A stretch of DNA of 33,708 nucleotides from CAYSRC01 sp964433495 (lineage in GTDB: Bacteria > Bacillota > Clostridia > Oscillospirales > Ruminococcaceae). The stretch is taken from contig CAYSRC010000025.1 in NCBI GenBank assembly GCA_964433495.1, positions 1 to 33,708 of the forward strand, in the 5' to 3' direction. This document shows positions 15,342 to 22,686 of this stretch, in pieces; the stretch's first letter is position 1, and each line of letters opens with the position of its first letter. The notes beneath the pieces are model-generated. The model did not search any database, had not been told where the DNA came from, and was given only the letters and a program-made list of their open reading frames with translations. Made by a program: the position numbers and the translations under genes.

Positions 15342-15935
15342 TCAGCGCCCCTCGCGCTCGGCCTTTATTCTGAAGTAGCACTCGGGGCAGAGCGAGCGGT
15401 ACTCGACGTTGTCCTCGCCGTCGATGGCGACCTGCGAGCCCGAGAAGACGTACTCGCCGTTTACGAGGCGGGCGTTTATCATCGCCTTTTTGCCGCACTC
15501 GCAGATCGTCTTGAGCTCCTCGAGGGTGTGCGCCGTCTCGAGCAGGCGGATGCTGCCGGGGAAGCCGTGGGTGAGAAAGTCGGCGCGAAGGCCGTAGCAT
15601 ATGACGGGGATGTTGAGCTTGACCGCAACGAGCATCAGCTCGTCGACCTGCTGCGGGGTGAAAAACTGCGACTCGTCGGTGAGCACGCAGCTTATCCTTT
15701 CGGCGGCGTTGCGCGCCTCTATCTCGCCGTAAAGATCCATGTCGGCGGGGGCGAGCAGGTCGACCCTGCGCTGCGCGCCGATGCGCGAAAGCAGCATGTC
15801 GCCGCCCTTTGTGTCGATTTTGGGCTTTATGACGAGCACGCGCATGCCGCGCTCTTCATAGTTGAACGCGACCTGGATGAGGGCGGTCGTCTTGCCCGAA
15901 TTCATCGCGCCGTAGCGGAAGTAGAGTTTAGCCAT
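15342..15935 (-). CDS. tdk: Thymidine kinase
   Basis: This enzyme phosphorylates thymidine to dTMP with ATP in the pyrimidine salvage pathway. The protein has 197 residues, the length of the type II (TK1-like) enzyme. Features in order: the P-loop GAMNSGKT at residues 9-16; the lasso-side strand VLVIKPKID; the Walker B and catalytic segment TDESQF at 86-91, with Glu88 as the general base; and a zinc site formed by C145, C147, C183 and C186. The start ATG lies inside the end of rex (8-base overlap), so translation is probably coupled. Identification is certain. Confidence 0.96.
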   Translation of the reverse strand: MAKLYFRYGAMNSGKTTALIQVAFNYEERGMRVLVIKPKIDTKGGDMLLSRIGAQRRVDLLAPADMDLYGEIEARNAAERISCVLTDESQFFTPQQVDELMLVAVKLNIPVICYGLRADFLTHGFPGSIRLLETAHTLEELKTICECGKKAMINARLVNGEYVFSGSQVAIDGEDNVEYRSLCPECYFRIKAEREGR

Positions 15936-16587
15936 GCTGCTCCTCCCCGGCGCGCAGCGCCGTGTTGACCTTAAAGCCCAGCGTCATGATGCTGTCGCCG
16001 AGGTGGACATTTTCGACATTCACGCTGTCGGGCAGGCGAAGCTCGATGTGGCTGAAGTTCCACAGCCCGCGGATGCCGAGCGCAACGAGGCGGTCGGCCA
16101 TCGACTGCGCCCGCTCGCCCGGGATGCACAGGATGCCGATCACCGGCTTGTTGAGCCGGCAGAAATCCTCGAGCTCTCCCACCGGCATCACCGACAGGTC
16201 GGGGCTTGTCTCGAGCACCGCCTTGGGGTTTTTGTCAAAGAGTCCGATGAGGTTTATCCCCTTTGCCTCATAGAGAAAGGAGGTCAGCGCCCGCCCGAGG
16301 TTGCCCACGCCGATCATGATCGCGGGCAGGCGGTTGTCAAGGTAGAGGATCCGCTCGATCTCGGCCGCGAGCTGGCAGACGTTGTAGCCGTAGCCCTGCT
16401 GCCCGAAGCCGCCGAAGCAGTTGAGATCCTGCCGTATCTGGGAGGCGGTGAGCTCCATCTGCCGGGCAAGCTCCTTTGAGGATATACGCACGATCCCGCT
16501 CTTTTTGAGCTCGCTCAAAAAGCGGTAGTAGCGCGGCAGCCGCCGCACCACGGGCAGCGACACCTCGTGTCCGTTTACACCCTTCAT
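15928..16587 (-). CDS. rex: Redox-sensing transcriptional repressor Rex
   Basis: Rex senses the NADH/NAD+ ratio: it binds operators upstream of fermentation and reduction genes and leaves when NADH rises. The protein has 219 residues. The N-terminal winged helix covers residues about 10-60 (LPRYYRFLSELKKSG, then ISSKELARQMELTASQIRQDL, FGGFGQQGYGY). The Rossmann domain follows with MIGVGNLGRAL near 91-101 and the FDKNP acidic strand end that selects NAD(H). The C-terminal swap helix is present. Its ATG overlaps the icd stop by four bases and its end overlaps tdk. I found no Rex-type operator (TTGTTAA-N4-TTAACAA) in front of acnA, so control of this operon by Rex itself is not supported by sequence. 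Confidence 0.95.
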   Translation of the reverse strand: MKGVNGHEVSLPVVRRLPRYYRFLSELKKSGIVRISSKELARQMELTASQIRQDLNCFGGFGQQGYGYNVCQLAAEIERILYLDNRLPAIMIGVGNLGRALTSFLYEAKGINLIGLFDKNPKAVLETSPDLSVMPVGELEDFCRLNKPVIGILCIPGERAQSMADRLVALGIRGLWNFSHIELRLPDSVNVENVHLGDSIMTLGFKVNTALRAGEEQHG

Positions 16588-17756
16588 CTTGTCTCACGCT
16601 CCGCCGCGGCCCGCACCGTTTCGGTGACATAGTCGCCGAACTCACGGCAGGTGCAGCCGTCGCTGCGCCCCGTGATCACGAGCTTTTTTTCGGTGAACAT
16701 GCAGCGGTCGAGCGCGCGCTCGAGGGTGTCGGCCCGCTCGGAGCGCCCGATGTGGCGAAGCAGCATCGCCGCCGCCCGCAGCATCGAGCAGGGGTCGGCG
16801 TACCTGTCCCGCCCCTCCTCGACCATGCGGGGCGCCGAGCCGTGGATGGCCTCGAACATGGCGTAGCGCTTGCCGAGGTTTGCGCTGCCCGCCGTGCCCA
16901 CGCCGCCCTGTATCTGCGCCGCCTCGTCGGTGACGATGTCGCCGTACAGGTTGGGCAGCACGAGGACCTCAAAAAGGCCCCTGCGCTCTTTGTCGATGAG
17001 CTTTGCGGTCAGGATGTCGGCGTACCAGTCGTCGGTGACGATGTCGGGATATTCGCGCCCGACCTCGCTGCACAGGCGCAGAAACTTGCCGTCCGTCTGC
17101 TTGACGACGTTTGCCTTTGTGATGATGGATACCCGCTTTTTGCCGTTGTTTCTCGCATACTCATACGCCATGCGGGCGATGCGGCGGGTTCCTTCGTCGG
17201 TGGTTATCGTGAAGTCGACCGATATGCCGGGGATCTCGAGCCCCTTGTCGCCCACCGCGTAAGCGCCCTCGGTGTTTTCGCGGAAGAAGGTCCAGTCGAT
17301 CCCCTCGTCGGGGACGCGCACCGGGCGCACGTTGGCGAACAGGTCGAGCTCGCGGCGCATGGCCACGTTTGCCGAGCCGATGTTGGGCCCGCCGTCCCCC
17401 GCGTCGGGGGTGGTCGTCGGCCCCTTGAGGATGACGTGGCAGCGCTTGAGCTGCTCGAGCACGTCGTCGGGGATCGCCTTTCGGCACTTGATGCGGTTTT
17501 CGATGGTGAGGCCGTCGATGTATCGGAACTCGACGCGCCCCGCCCTCACCTCGTCCTCGAGCATGAACTCGAGCACCCGGGCGGCCTCGCGCGTAATGAC
17601 GGGGCCGATGCCGTCGCCGCCGCACACGCCGATGATCAGTTTGTCGAGGGAGGAGTAGTCGATGAACTCCTTTTGCGCCTCCATCCGTTTGCAGCGCTGC
17701 TGCTGCATCTCGAGAAGCGCTTCAAAGTGTTTTTTTGCGCCTTCCATGTCAAGCAT
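16584..17756 (-). CDS. icd: Isocitrate dehydrogenase (isopropylmalate dehydrogenase superfamily)
   Basis: This enzyme decarboxylates isocitrate to 2-oxoglutarate with NAD(P)+. The protein has 390 residues. After an N-terminal charged helix of about 40 residues the fold begins IIGVCGGDGIGPVI. The substrate phosphate loop segment is GSANVAMRRELDLFANVRPV. The metal- and substrate-binding signature is NLYGDIVTDEAAQIQGGVG, followed by the nucleotide segment AIHGSAPR. The Ser and the five-residue gap after TPD fit isocitrate more than isopropylmalate, and position after aconitase supports this. The ATG at 17756 has AGGAGG upstream, and its first eight bases are shared with the end of acnA. The long N-terminal helix is unusual; homoisocitrate or isopropylmalate use cannot be wholly excluded. 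Confidence 0.88.
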   Translation of the reverse strand: MLDMEGAKKHFEALLEMQQQRCKRMEAQKEFIDYSSLDKLIIGVCGGDGIGPVITREAARVLEFMLEDEVRAGRVEFRYIDGLTIENRIKCRKAIPDDVLEQLKRCHVILKGPTTTPDAGDGGPNIGSANVAMRRELDLFANVRPVRVPDEGIDWTFFRENTEGAYAVGDKGLEIPGISVDFTITTDEGTRRIARMAYEYARNNGKKRVSIITKANVVKQTDGKFLRLCSEVGREYPDIVTDDWYADILTAKLIDKERRGLFEVLVLPNLYGDIVTDEAAQIQGGVGTAGSANLGKRYAMFEAIHGSAPRMVEEGRDRYADPCSMLRAAAMLLRHIGRSERADTLERALDRCMFTEKKLVITGRSDGCTCREFGDYVTETVRAAAERETR

Positions 17757-19689
17757 TGCCGGATTTCCTCCTTGTGTGGTTGATGAGCCCGCCGTCGAGC
17801 AGGATCTCGCGCCGGCGCTCGGTGAGGTCGCACGAGAGCGCATAGCAGCGGCCGTTCGTAAGGTCGCGCAGGACAAGGTCGCCGCCGCTTTGCACCGCGT
17901 CCCTCGCGTCGTCGAGCTCGAGGACGTCGCCCTCGTTTATCTCGTCGCAGTCGGCGGGGTTTTTGAACACGAGCGGCAGGATGCCGTTGTTCACGAGGTT
18001 GTCGCGGTGTATGCGCGCAAAGCTCTTCGCGATGACGCCGCGTATGCCGAGGTAGAGCGGCACAAGCGCCGCGTGCTCGCGCGACGAGCCCTGCCCGTAG
18101 TTTTCGCCCGCGACGATAAAGCCGCAGCCCGCCTTTTTTGCGCGCTCGGGGAAGCCCTCGTCGCAGCGCGTGAAGCAGAACCTTGAGAGATAGGGGATGT
18201 TGGAGCGGTAGGGCAGGATCTTGCTGCCCGCGGGCATGATGTGGTCGGTCGTGATGTTGTCGCCGACCTTGAGCACGACGGGGGCCTTGACGGTGTCCTC
18301 GAGGGGCCTGCCGAGCGGGAAATCCTTGATGTTGGGACCCTTTACAACCTCGAGCGCGTGCGCCTCAAGCGGGTCGCACGGCATGGCGATCATGTTGTCG
18401 TTGACCGTGAAGACCTCGGGAAGCTCGACCCTGAGGCCGCGGCAGATGTCGCGCGGGTCGCATATATGCCCCGCGAGGGCGCTCGCGACGGCCGTCTCGG
18501 GGCTGACGAGATAGACCTTCGCGTCGGCGGTGCCGCTGCGCCCCTCAAAGTTTCGGTTGAAGGTGCGAAGGCTCACGCCGCCGCTTTTGGGCGACTGCCC
18601 CATGCCGATGCAGGGGCCGCACGCGCACTCGAGCACCCTTGCGCCCGCCGCGATGATGTCGGACAGCGCGCCGCAGCGCGAGAGCATGTCGAGCACCTGG
18701 CGCGAGCCGGGCGACACCGTGAGGCTGACCCCCTCGGCGATCCTTTTGCCCCTGAGCAGCTTCGCCGCCGTCAGCATGTCCGCGAGGGACGAGTTGGTGC
18801 AGCTGCCGATGCACACCTGGTCGACCTTGAGGCCCGCGAGCTCGCGCACCGGCTTGACGATGTCGGGCATGTGGGGACACGCGGCAAGCGGCTCGAGCGC
18901 GCCGAGGTCGACGCACAGCTCCTCGTCGTACACGGCGTCGGGGTCGGCCGCAAGCGGCGTCCACTGCTCGCCCCGCCCCTGCGCGCGCAGAAACTTGAGG
19001 GTGTTTTGATCGCTCGGGAATATCGAGGTCGTCGCGCCGAGCTCGGCCCCCATGTTGGTGACGGTCGCGCGCTCGGGCACGCTGAGGGTTTCGACCCCCT
19101 CGCCGCGGTATTCGATGATTTTCCCGACGCCCCCCTTGACGCCGAGGCGCCGCAGGATCTCGAGGATCACGTCCTTTGCGCCCACGCCGTCGCGAAGGCG
19201 GCCCGTGAGGGTGACGCCGACGATCTTGGGGTCGCTTATATAGTACGCGCCGCCGCCCATCGCCACCGCGACGTCGAGCCCGCCCGCGCCGAACGCGAGC
19301 ATCCCCGCGCCGCCCGCCGTGGGGGTGTGGCTGTCCGACCCGATGAGGGTCTTGCCGGGGACGGTGAAGCGCTCTAAATGGACCTGATGACAGATCCCGT
19401 TGCCGGGCGCCGAGTAGCGCACCCCGTGCTTTTTGGCGACGGTGCGGATATACTCGTGGTCGTCGGCGTTTTCAAAGCCCGATTGCAGGGTGTTGTGGTC
19501 GATGTAGGCGACCGACAGCTCGGTCTTTACCCGCTCGATGCCCATCGCCTCAAACTGAAGGTAGGCCATCGTGCCCGTGGCGTCCTGCGTGAGGGTCTGG
19601 TCAATCCGCAGGCCTATCTCGCCGCCGCTCCCGAGCGCGCCGTCGACGAGGTGGGCGCTCAAAATCTTCTGTGCAACTGTCATTCCCAT
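17749..19689 (-). CDS. acnA: Aconitate hydratase
   Basis: Aconitase isomerises citrate to isocitrate with a [4Fe-4S] cluster. The protein has 646 residues, the size of the shorter bacterial and mitochondrial-type aconitase found in clostridia. The cluster ligands are the Cys of GSCTNSS and the two of CGPCIGMG, in normal spacing. Other motifs are GSDSHTPTAGG, GGGAYYISDP and, in the swivel domain, GENYGQGSSREHAA. The frame runs 17 codons above the chosen ATG, but those codons lie beside the promoter; the preferred start is 19689 (MGMTVAQKIL). The ribosome binding site is weak. It leads the acnA-icd-rex-tdk operon, with an 8-base overlap to icd. Role: citrate to glutamate carbon in an anaerobe. 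Confidence 0.95.
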   Translation of the reverse strand: MGMTVAQKILSAHLVDGALGSGGEIGLRIDQTLTQDATGTMAYLQFEAMGIERVKTELSVAYIDHNTLQSGFENADDHEYIRTVAKKHGVRYSAPGNGICHQVHLERFTVPGKTLIGSDSHTPTAGGAGMLAFGAGGLDVAVAMGGGAYYISDPKIVGVTLTGRLRDGVGAKDVILEILRRLGVKGGVGKIIEYRGEGVETLSVPERATVTNMGAELGATTSIFPSDQNTLKFLRAQGRGEQWTPLAADPDAVYDEELCVDLGALEPLAACPHMPDIVKPVRELAGLKVDQVCIGSCTNSSLADMLTAAKLLRGKRIAEGVSLTVSPGSRQVLDMLSRCGALSDIIAAGARVLECACGPCIGMGQSPKSGGVSLRTFNRNFEGRSGTADAKVYLVSPETAVASALAGHICDPRDICRGLRVELPEVFTVNDNMIAMPCDPLEAHALEVVKGPNIKDFPLGRPLEDTVKAPVVLKVGDNITTDHIMPAGSKILPYRSNIPYLSRFCFTRCDEGFPERAKKAGCGFIVAGENYGQGSSREHAALVPLYLGIRGVIAKSFARIHRDNLVNNGILPLVFKNPADCDEINEGDVLELDDARDAVQSGGDLVLRDLTNGRCYALSCDLTERRREILLDGGLINHTRRKSGNA

Positions 19690-19743
19690 AGTATAAGATA
19701 TACCCCGTAGTTTCTGCGCAAATTGATGCACGGCATTCAATAT

Positions 19744-19773
19744 ATAATAGACCTAAAGGCACAAGTTTGTCAA
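19744..19773 (-). promoter_or_regulatory. Promoter of the acnA-icd-rex-tdk operon
   Basis: On the reverse strand TTGACA (19773-19768), an 18-base spacer and TATTAT (19749-19744) form a good promoter, with about 50 bases to the acnA start. A dyad TGTCA-N6-TGACA covers the -35 (about 19768-19783), so a repressor could block it. Confidence 0.7.
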
Positions 19774-19962
19774 TTATCTGACATAAAAAACGGCGAGATA
19801 ATTTGTGTCTTTTGCCGCGCTCCCAAGGGCGCGCCGCTTCGCCGATATTCTCGCTTAAGAGCGCATACAATGGAGAGGGAAGCCCCGCGCAGCATCCTCC
19901 GTTTAAAACGCTGCTCTCAAGGGAACACTAAGGGCAAAACTGTCTTGAAAGGAAGCGGAGAG

Positions 19963-20823
19963 ATGAGCAAGCGGAACAAAAAGCACAGGAACAGGGCGGA
20001 AAACGGCCGCGAAAACCGGGAGCGGGTCGAGCGCGCGGCTCGAGTCGATGGGAGCACCGCACAAAAGGAGGGCGGCGGGGACGGCGCAGACGAGCGAGGA
20101 TGCGGCCGAGAGAAGCCCGCCGGGTGCGGGCGAGAGCGGGCGGAGGGCGACGACCCCATCCTCGACCGGGACATGATGCTCGACACGGCGTCGGTCGCGA
20201 TGACAAGGGGGCGATATCCCATCCACTGCCTGACCATCGCGGGCACGATAGAGGGGCACAGCGAGTCGCCCGCGGGGACAAAGACGACCAAGTACGAGCA
20301 CGTCATCCCGCTGCTCGTCGCCATCGAGGAGGATCCCGCGATCGAGGGGCTGCTTATCATCCTCAACACGGTGGGCGGCGATGTCGAGGCGGGCCTTGCA
20401 ATCGCCGAGCTCATCGCGGGCATGCGCAAGCCGACCGTCTCGCTCGTGCTGGGCGGCGGGCACTCGATCGGCATACCGCTCGCGGTGTCGGCAAAGCGGT
20501 CGTTTATCGCCCCCACCGCGACCATGACGGTACACCCCGTGCGGCACAGCGGGACGCTGCTGGGGGTGCCGCAGACGATGCGGCATTTTGACAGGATGCA
20601 GGAGCGGATAACCGGCTTTATATGCGAGCACTCGGACATAACGCGCGAGCGGTTTTTCAAGCTGCTTATGAAGACGGGCGAGCTTGTTATGGACGTGGGC
20701 ACCGTGCTCGACGGCGAGCAGGCGGTGAGCGAGGGCCTTGTCGACGAGATGGGCACGCTCTCCGACGCGCTCGAGTTTTTGTACAGGAGCATCCGCAAGG
20801 GCCAAAGAAAACGGCAGGCTTAG
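19963..20823 (+). CDS. tepA: TepA/YmfB-type ClpP-fold serine protease
   Basis: This is a 286-residue cytoplasmic protein of the ClpP/crotonase-fold TepA family. Bacillus TepA is a ClpP-like peptidase proposed to clear signal peptides and possibly dormant-spore proteins. The first 65 residues are charged and low in complexity (many K, R, E, G). The catalytic domain then shows IHCLTIAGTIEGH, ILNTVGGDVEAG, the active-site GGGHSIGIPLAVSA with Ser168 after the nucleophile turn, and TMTVHPVR with His191 as the likely base. The acid residue is not obvious. The start ATG has AAAGGA upstream. It is separated from uppP by a 970-base repeat-rich gap. In Bacillus subtilis tepA lies beside spoIIIE; here the gap and uppP come between. 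Confidence 0.87.
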   Translation: MSKRNKKHRNRAENGRENRERVERAARVDGSTAQKEGGGDGADERGCGREKPAGCGRERAEGDDPILDRDMMLDTASVAMTRGRYPIHCLTIAGTIEGHSESPAGTKTTKYEHVIPLLVAIEEDPAIEGLLIILNTVGGDVEAGLAIAELIAGMRKPTVSLVLGGGHSIGIPLAVSAKRSFIAPTATMTVHPVRHSGTLLGVPQTMRHFDRMQERITGFICEHSDITRERFFKLLMKTGELVMDVGTVLDGEQAVSEGLVDEMGTLSDALEFLYRSIRKGQRKRQA

Positions 20824-20989
20824 GGGATGCGGCGGCGCGTGGGCTTGTTTGTTCGGCGGAAGCCGTGAAGAGGCGGCGTACCCTGAGCGCCATTCCCTTA
20901 TGCACGCCTCGCGGGGCACGTCAATCCCTGCCGCGCGCCGTTTCTGTCATGCGCGGCAGGGAGGGCGACGGCCGCCGCGCCGGTTGCGG

Positions 20990-21056
20990 CGCACATCCGC
21001 CGCGCGGAGCGGCGGGATGTAAGAGAAACAGACGTTTGACATGCGGGGCGGCCCTT
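20990..21056. repeat. Dispersed module B, degenerate copy
   Basis: This stretch (CATCCGCCGCGCGGAGCGG, then GACGTTTGACATGCGG) matches 30905-30971 except in the middle. Here the stem arm TCAAACGT has been lost, so the hairpin present at 30927-30953 cannot form. The copy therefore looks decayed. Confidence 0.55.
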
Positions 21057-21238
21057 TTGCGCCGGCCGAGCGTTCGGCGGGGGGCTAAGGGAAAAGCCTC
21101 GTCGCGGAAGTCGTTCACAGAAAACGCTGTACCAAGTGCCCGGAGAGGCTCAAGGTTTGCAGCGGGCCCTGTCTGCCTCCCTTGTGCAAAGGGAGCCTGA
21201 AAGACAAGTGAGAATATGCCCTGCAACCTCCCGCAGAG

Positions 21239-21292
21239 TGTGCCGAGTGTCGTACAATTTACACTCGGCTGAATTCATGGGAATATGTGAAC
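21239..21292. repeat. Dispersed two-hairpin element, copy 1
   Basis: GCCGAGTGT (21242-21250) and ACACTCGGC (21261-21269) form a 9-bp hairpin, followed by a decayed version of the TTCAC...GTGAA hairpin. It is the most divergent of three copies; the others are 26828-26907 and 30799-30878. Confidence 0.75.
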
Positions 21293-21294
21293 TC

Positions 21295-21324
21295 TGCCGC
21301 ATGTGAGCGGAATAACATGCGGCA
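21295..21324. repeat. Covarying AGCGGAA-loop hairpin, copy 1
   Basis: Arms TGCCGCATGT (21295-21304) and ACATGCGGCA (21315-21324) pair over 10 bases around GAGCGGAATA. The loop matches those at 30772-30798 and 30927-30953 while the stem is different and still fully paired. Confidence 0.65.
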
Positions 21325-21550
21325 CAATTCACGGGTTTATGTGAGCCGTCGAACACCGTACCGATTGCGACGTGAATCTGTCCGGCGTTCGGCGCTTCCT
21401 TTGCGGCCGCATCCCGCCGCCCCGAGGGAATACGGAGCGCTTTTCGCGAGCGCCGTGAGGCGAACGGCGCTTTTGCCGTGTTTTGGAGATTTCCGTCCGC
21501 TTTCCCCGCGCCGCGGCCGCGGCAAAAACAGGAACATATGTCCCAAAGGG

Positions 21551-21579
21551 TTTTTTTTTAGGTGAAAATATGTTATTAT
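21551..21579 (+). promoter_or_regulatory. Possible promoter of uppP (extended -10)
   Basis: TATTAT at 21574-21579 is preceded by TGT, giving an extended -10; a T-run at 21551-21556 stands at the -35 place with 17 bases between. The leader to uppP would be about 205 bases. Evidence is weak. Confidence 0.35.
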
Positions 21580-21792
21580 TTTAAGGCCGATGCAAAAGGC
21601 TGCGCGGCTTCGGGCCGTCCTGCCGCCCTGCTCTGCAAAACGGGCGGCGCGGGACGACGGGCCGTCCGCGCTCTGCGCGGCGAAATCCGCATTTTGGTTT
21701 GTTTTTCAAAACGGGCGCGGCGGCGCGCCTGCCGACGGCGCGGGCCGGGGCCTGCCGCCGCGATAAAGCCAAGTTGATTTTCGGGGTGACAT

Positions 21793-22686
21793 ATGACAAT
21801 CATTGACAGCATAATTCAGGGGATTATCCAGGGGCTGACCGAGTTTCTGCCCGTTTCGAGCGACGGGCATCTGACGCTCTTTCAGCACTTTTTCGGGCTG
21901 ACGAGCGACAACTCGCTGTTCTTTACGGTGATGCTTCACGTCGGCACCCTCGTCGCGGTGTTCATCGCCTTTTACAAGACGATCTTTGCGATGATCGCCG
22001 AGGCGTTCAGGATGATCGGCGACATTTTTACGGGAAAGTTTAAATACAGCGAGTGCAATGAAGAGCGCCGCGCGGTGATCATGATCCTGCTCGCGCTCGT
22101 GCCGCTGCTGTTTTTCTTCTTCATCAAGGACAGATTCGAGGCGCTCTCACAGGACGACGACATCATCGTCGAGGGCTGCTGCTTTTTGTTCACGGGCGCG
22201 ATGCTGCTGCTGTCCGACAAGTGCGTCAAGGGCAACAGGACGGCGATAGACATGCGCCCGGGCGACGCCCTCATCATCGGCACCTTTCAGGGGTTTGCGG
22301 CACTGCCGGGGGTCTCGCGCAGCGGCTCGACGATATCGAGCGGGCTGATGCTCGGCTTTTCGCGCGAGTTCATGGTCAGCTTCTCGTTCATCATGGGCAT
22401 CCCCGCGATCATGGGCGCAAGCCTGTTCGAGTTTATCGACGCGGCCAAGGAGGGCATAAGCTACGACCCCGTGACCCTTGCCGCGGGGATGGTCACGAGC
22501 GCGGTCGTCGGCCTTTTGGCGATAAAGCTCATCCAATGGCTCGTCAAAACCGACAGGTTTAAAATTTTCGGCTATTACACCACCGCGCTCGGTGCGGCGG
22601 TGATCGTCGTGGGAATAATCGAACAGGTCATGGGCAAGGGAATCGGCGCTATCATCGGCGACCTGCTCAACCAAGGGGTGCGCTGA
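21793..22686 (+). CDS. uppP: Undecaprenyl-diphosphatase
   Basis: This membrane enzyme (BacA/UppP) removes one phosphate from undecaprenyl diphosphate so that the lipid carrier for peptidoglycan can be recycled; extra dose gives bacitracin resistance. The protein has 297 residues with about eight hydrophobic segments. The two inverted repeat regions that form the active site are visible: QGIIQGLTEFLPVSSDGHL near the N-terminus, with the catalytic Glu/Ser/His, and GVSRSGSTISSGLMLGFSRE in the second half, with the arginine-serine pair. The ATG has GGGGTG six bases upstream. The stop TGA shares a base with the ATG of ftsK, so the two are translated in a coupled way. Confidence 0.95.
   Translation: MTIIDSIIQGIIQGLTEFLPVSSDGHLTLFQHFFGLTSDNSLFFTVMLHVGTLVAVFIAFYKTIFAMIAEAFRMIGDIFTGKFKYSECNEERRAVIMILLALVPLLFFFFIKDRFEALSQDDDIIVEGCCFLFTGAMLLLSDKCVKGNRTAIDMRPGDALIIGTFQGFAALPGVSRSGSTISSGLMLGFSREFMVSFSFIMGIPAIMGASLFEFIDAAKEGISYDPVTLAAGMVTSAVVGLLAIKLIQWLVKTDRFKIFGYYTTALGAAVIVVGIIEQVMGKGIGAIIGDLLNQGVR

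Larger units (their letters stand above)
20824..21792. other. Repeat-rich intergenic island 1
   Basis: Nearly 1 kb has no convincing gene. It contains one degenerate copy of the shared AGCGGAA-type module (20990-21056), the three-hairpin element (21239-21292), a covarying hairpin at 21295-21324, and a weak promoter near 21551-21579. Fragments of the same modules recur in the islands at 26.7-27.3 kb and 30.5-31.1 kb. A CTCCCTTGTGCAAAGGGAG palindrome (about 21177-21195) is one more such piece. Confidence 0.6.

Noticed and set aside
19690..19800. Rex operator at the acnA promoter
   Set aside because: The dyad TGTCA-N6-TGACA does not match the clostridial Rex consensus TTGTTAA-N4-TTAACAA.
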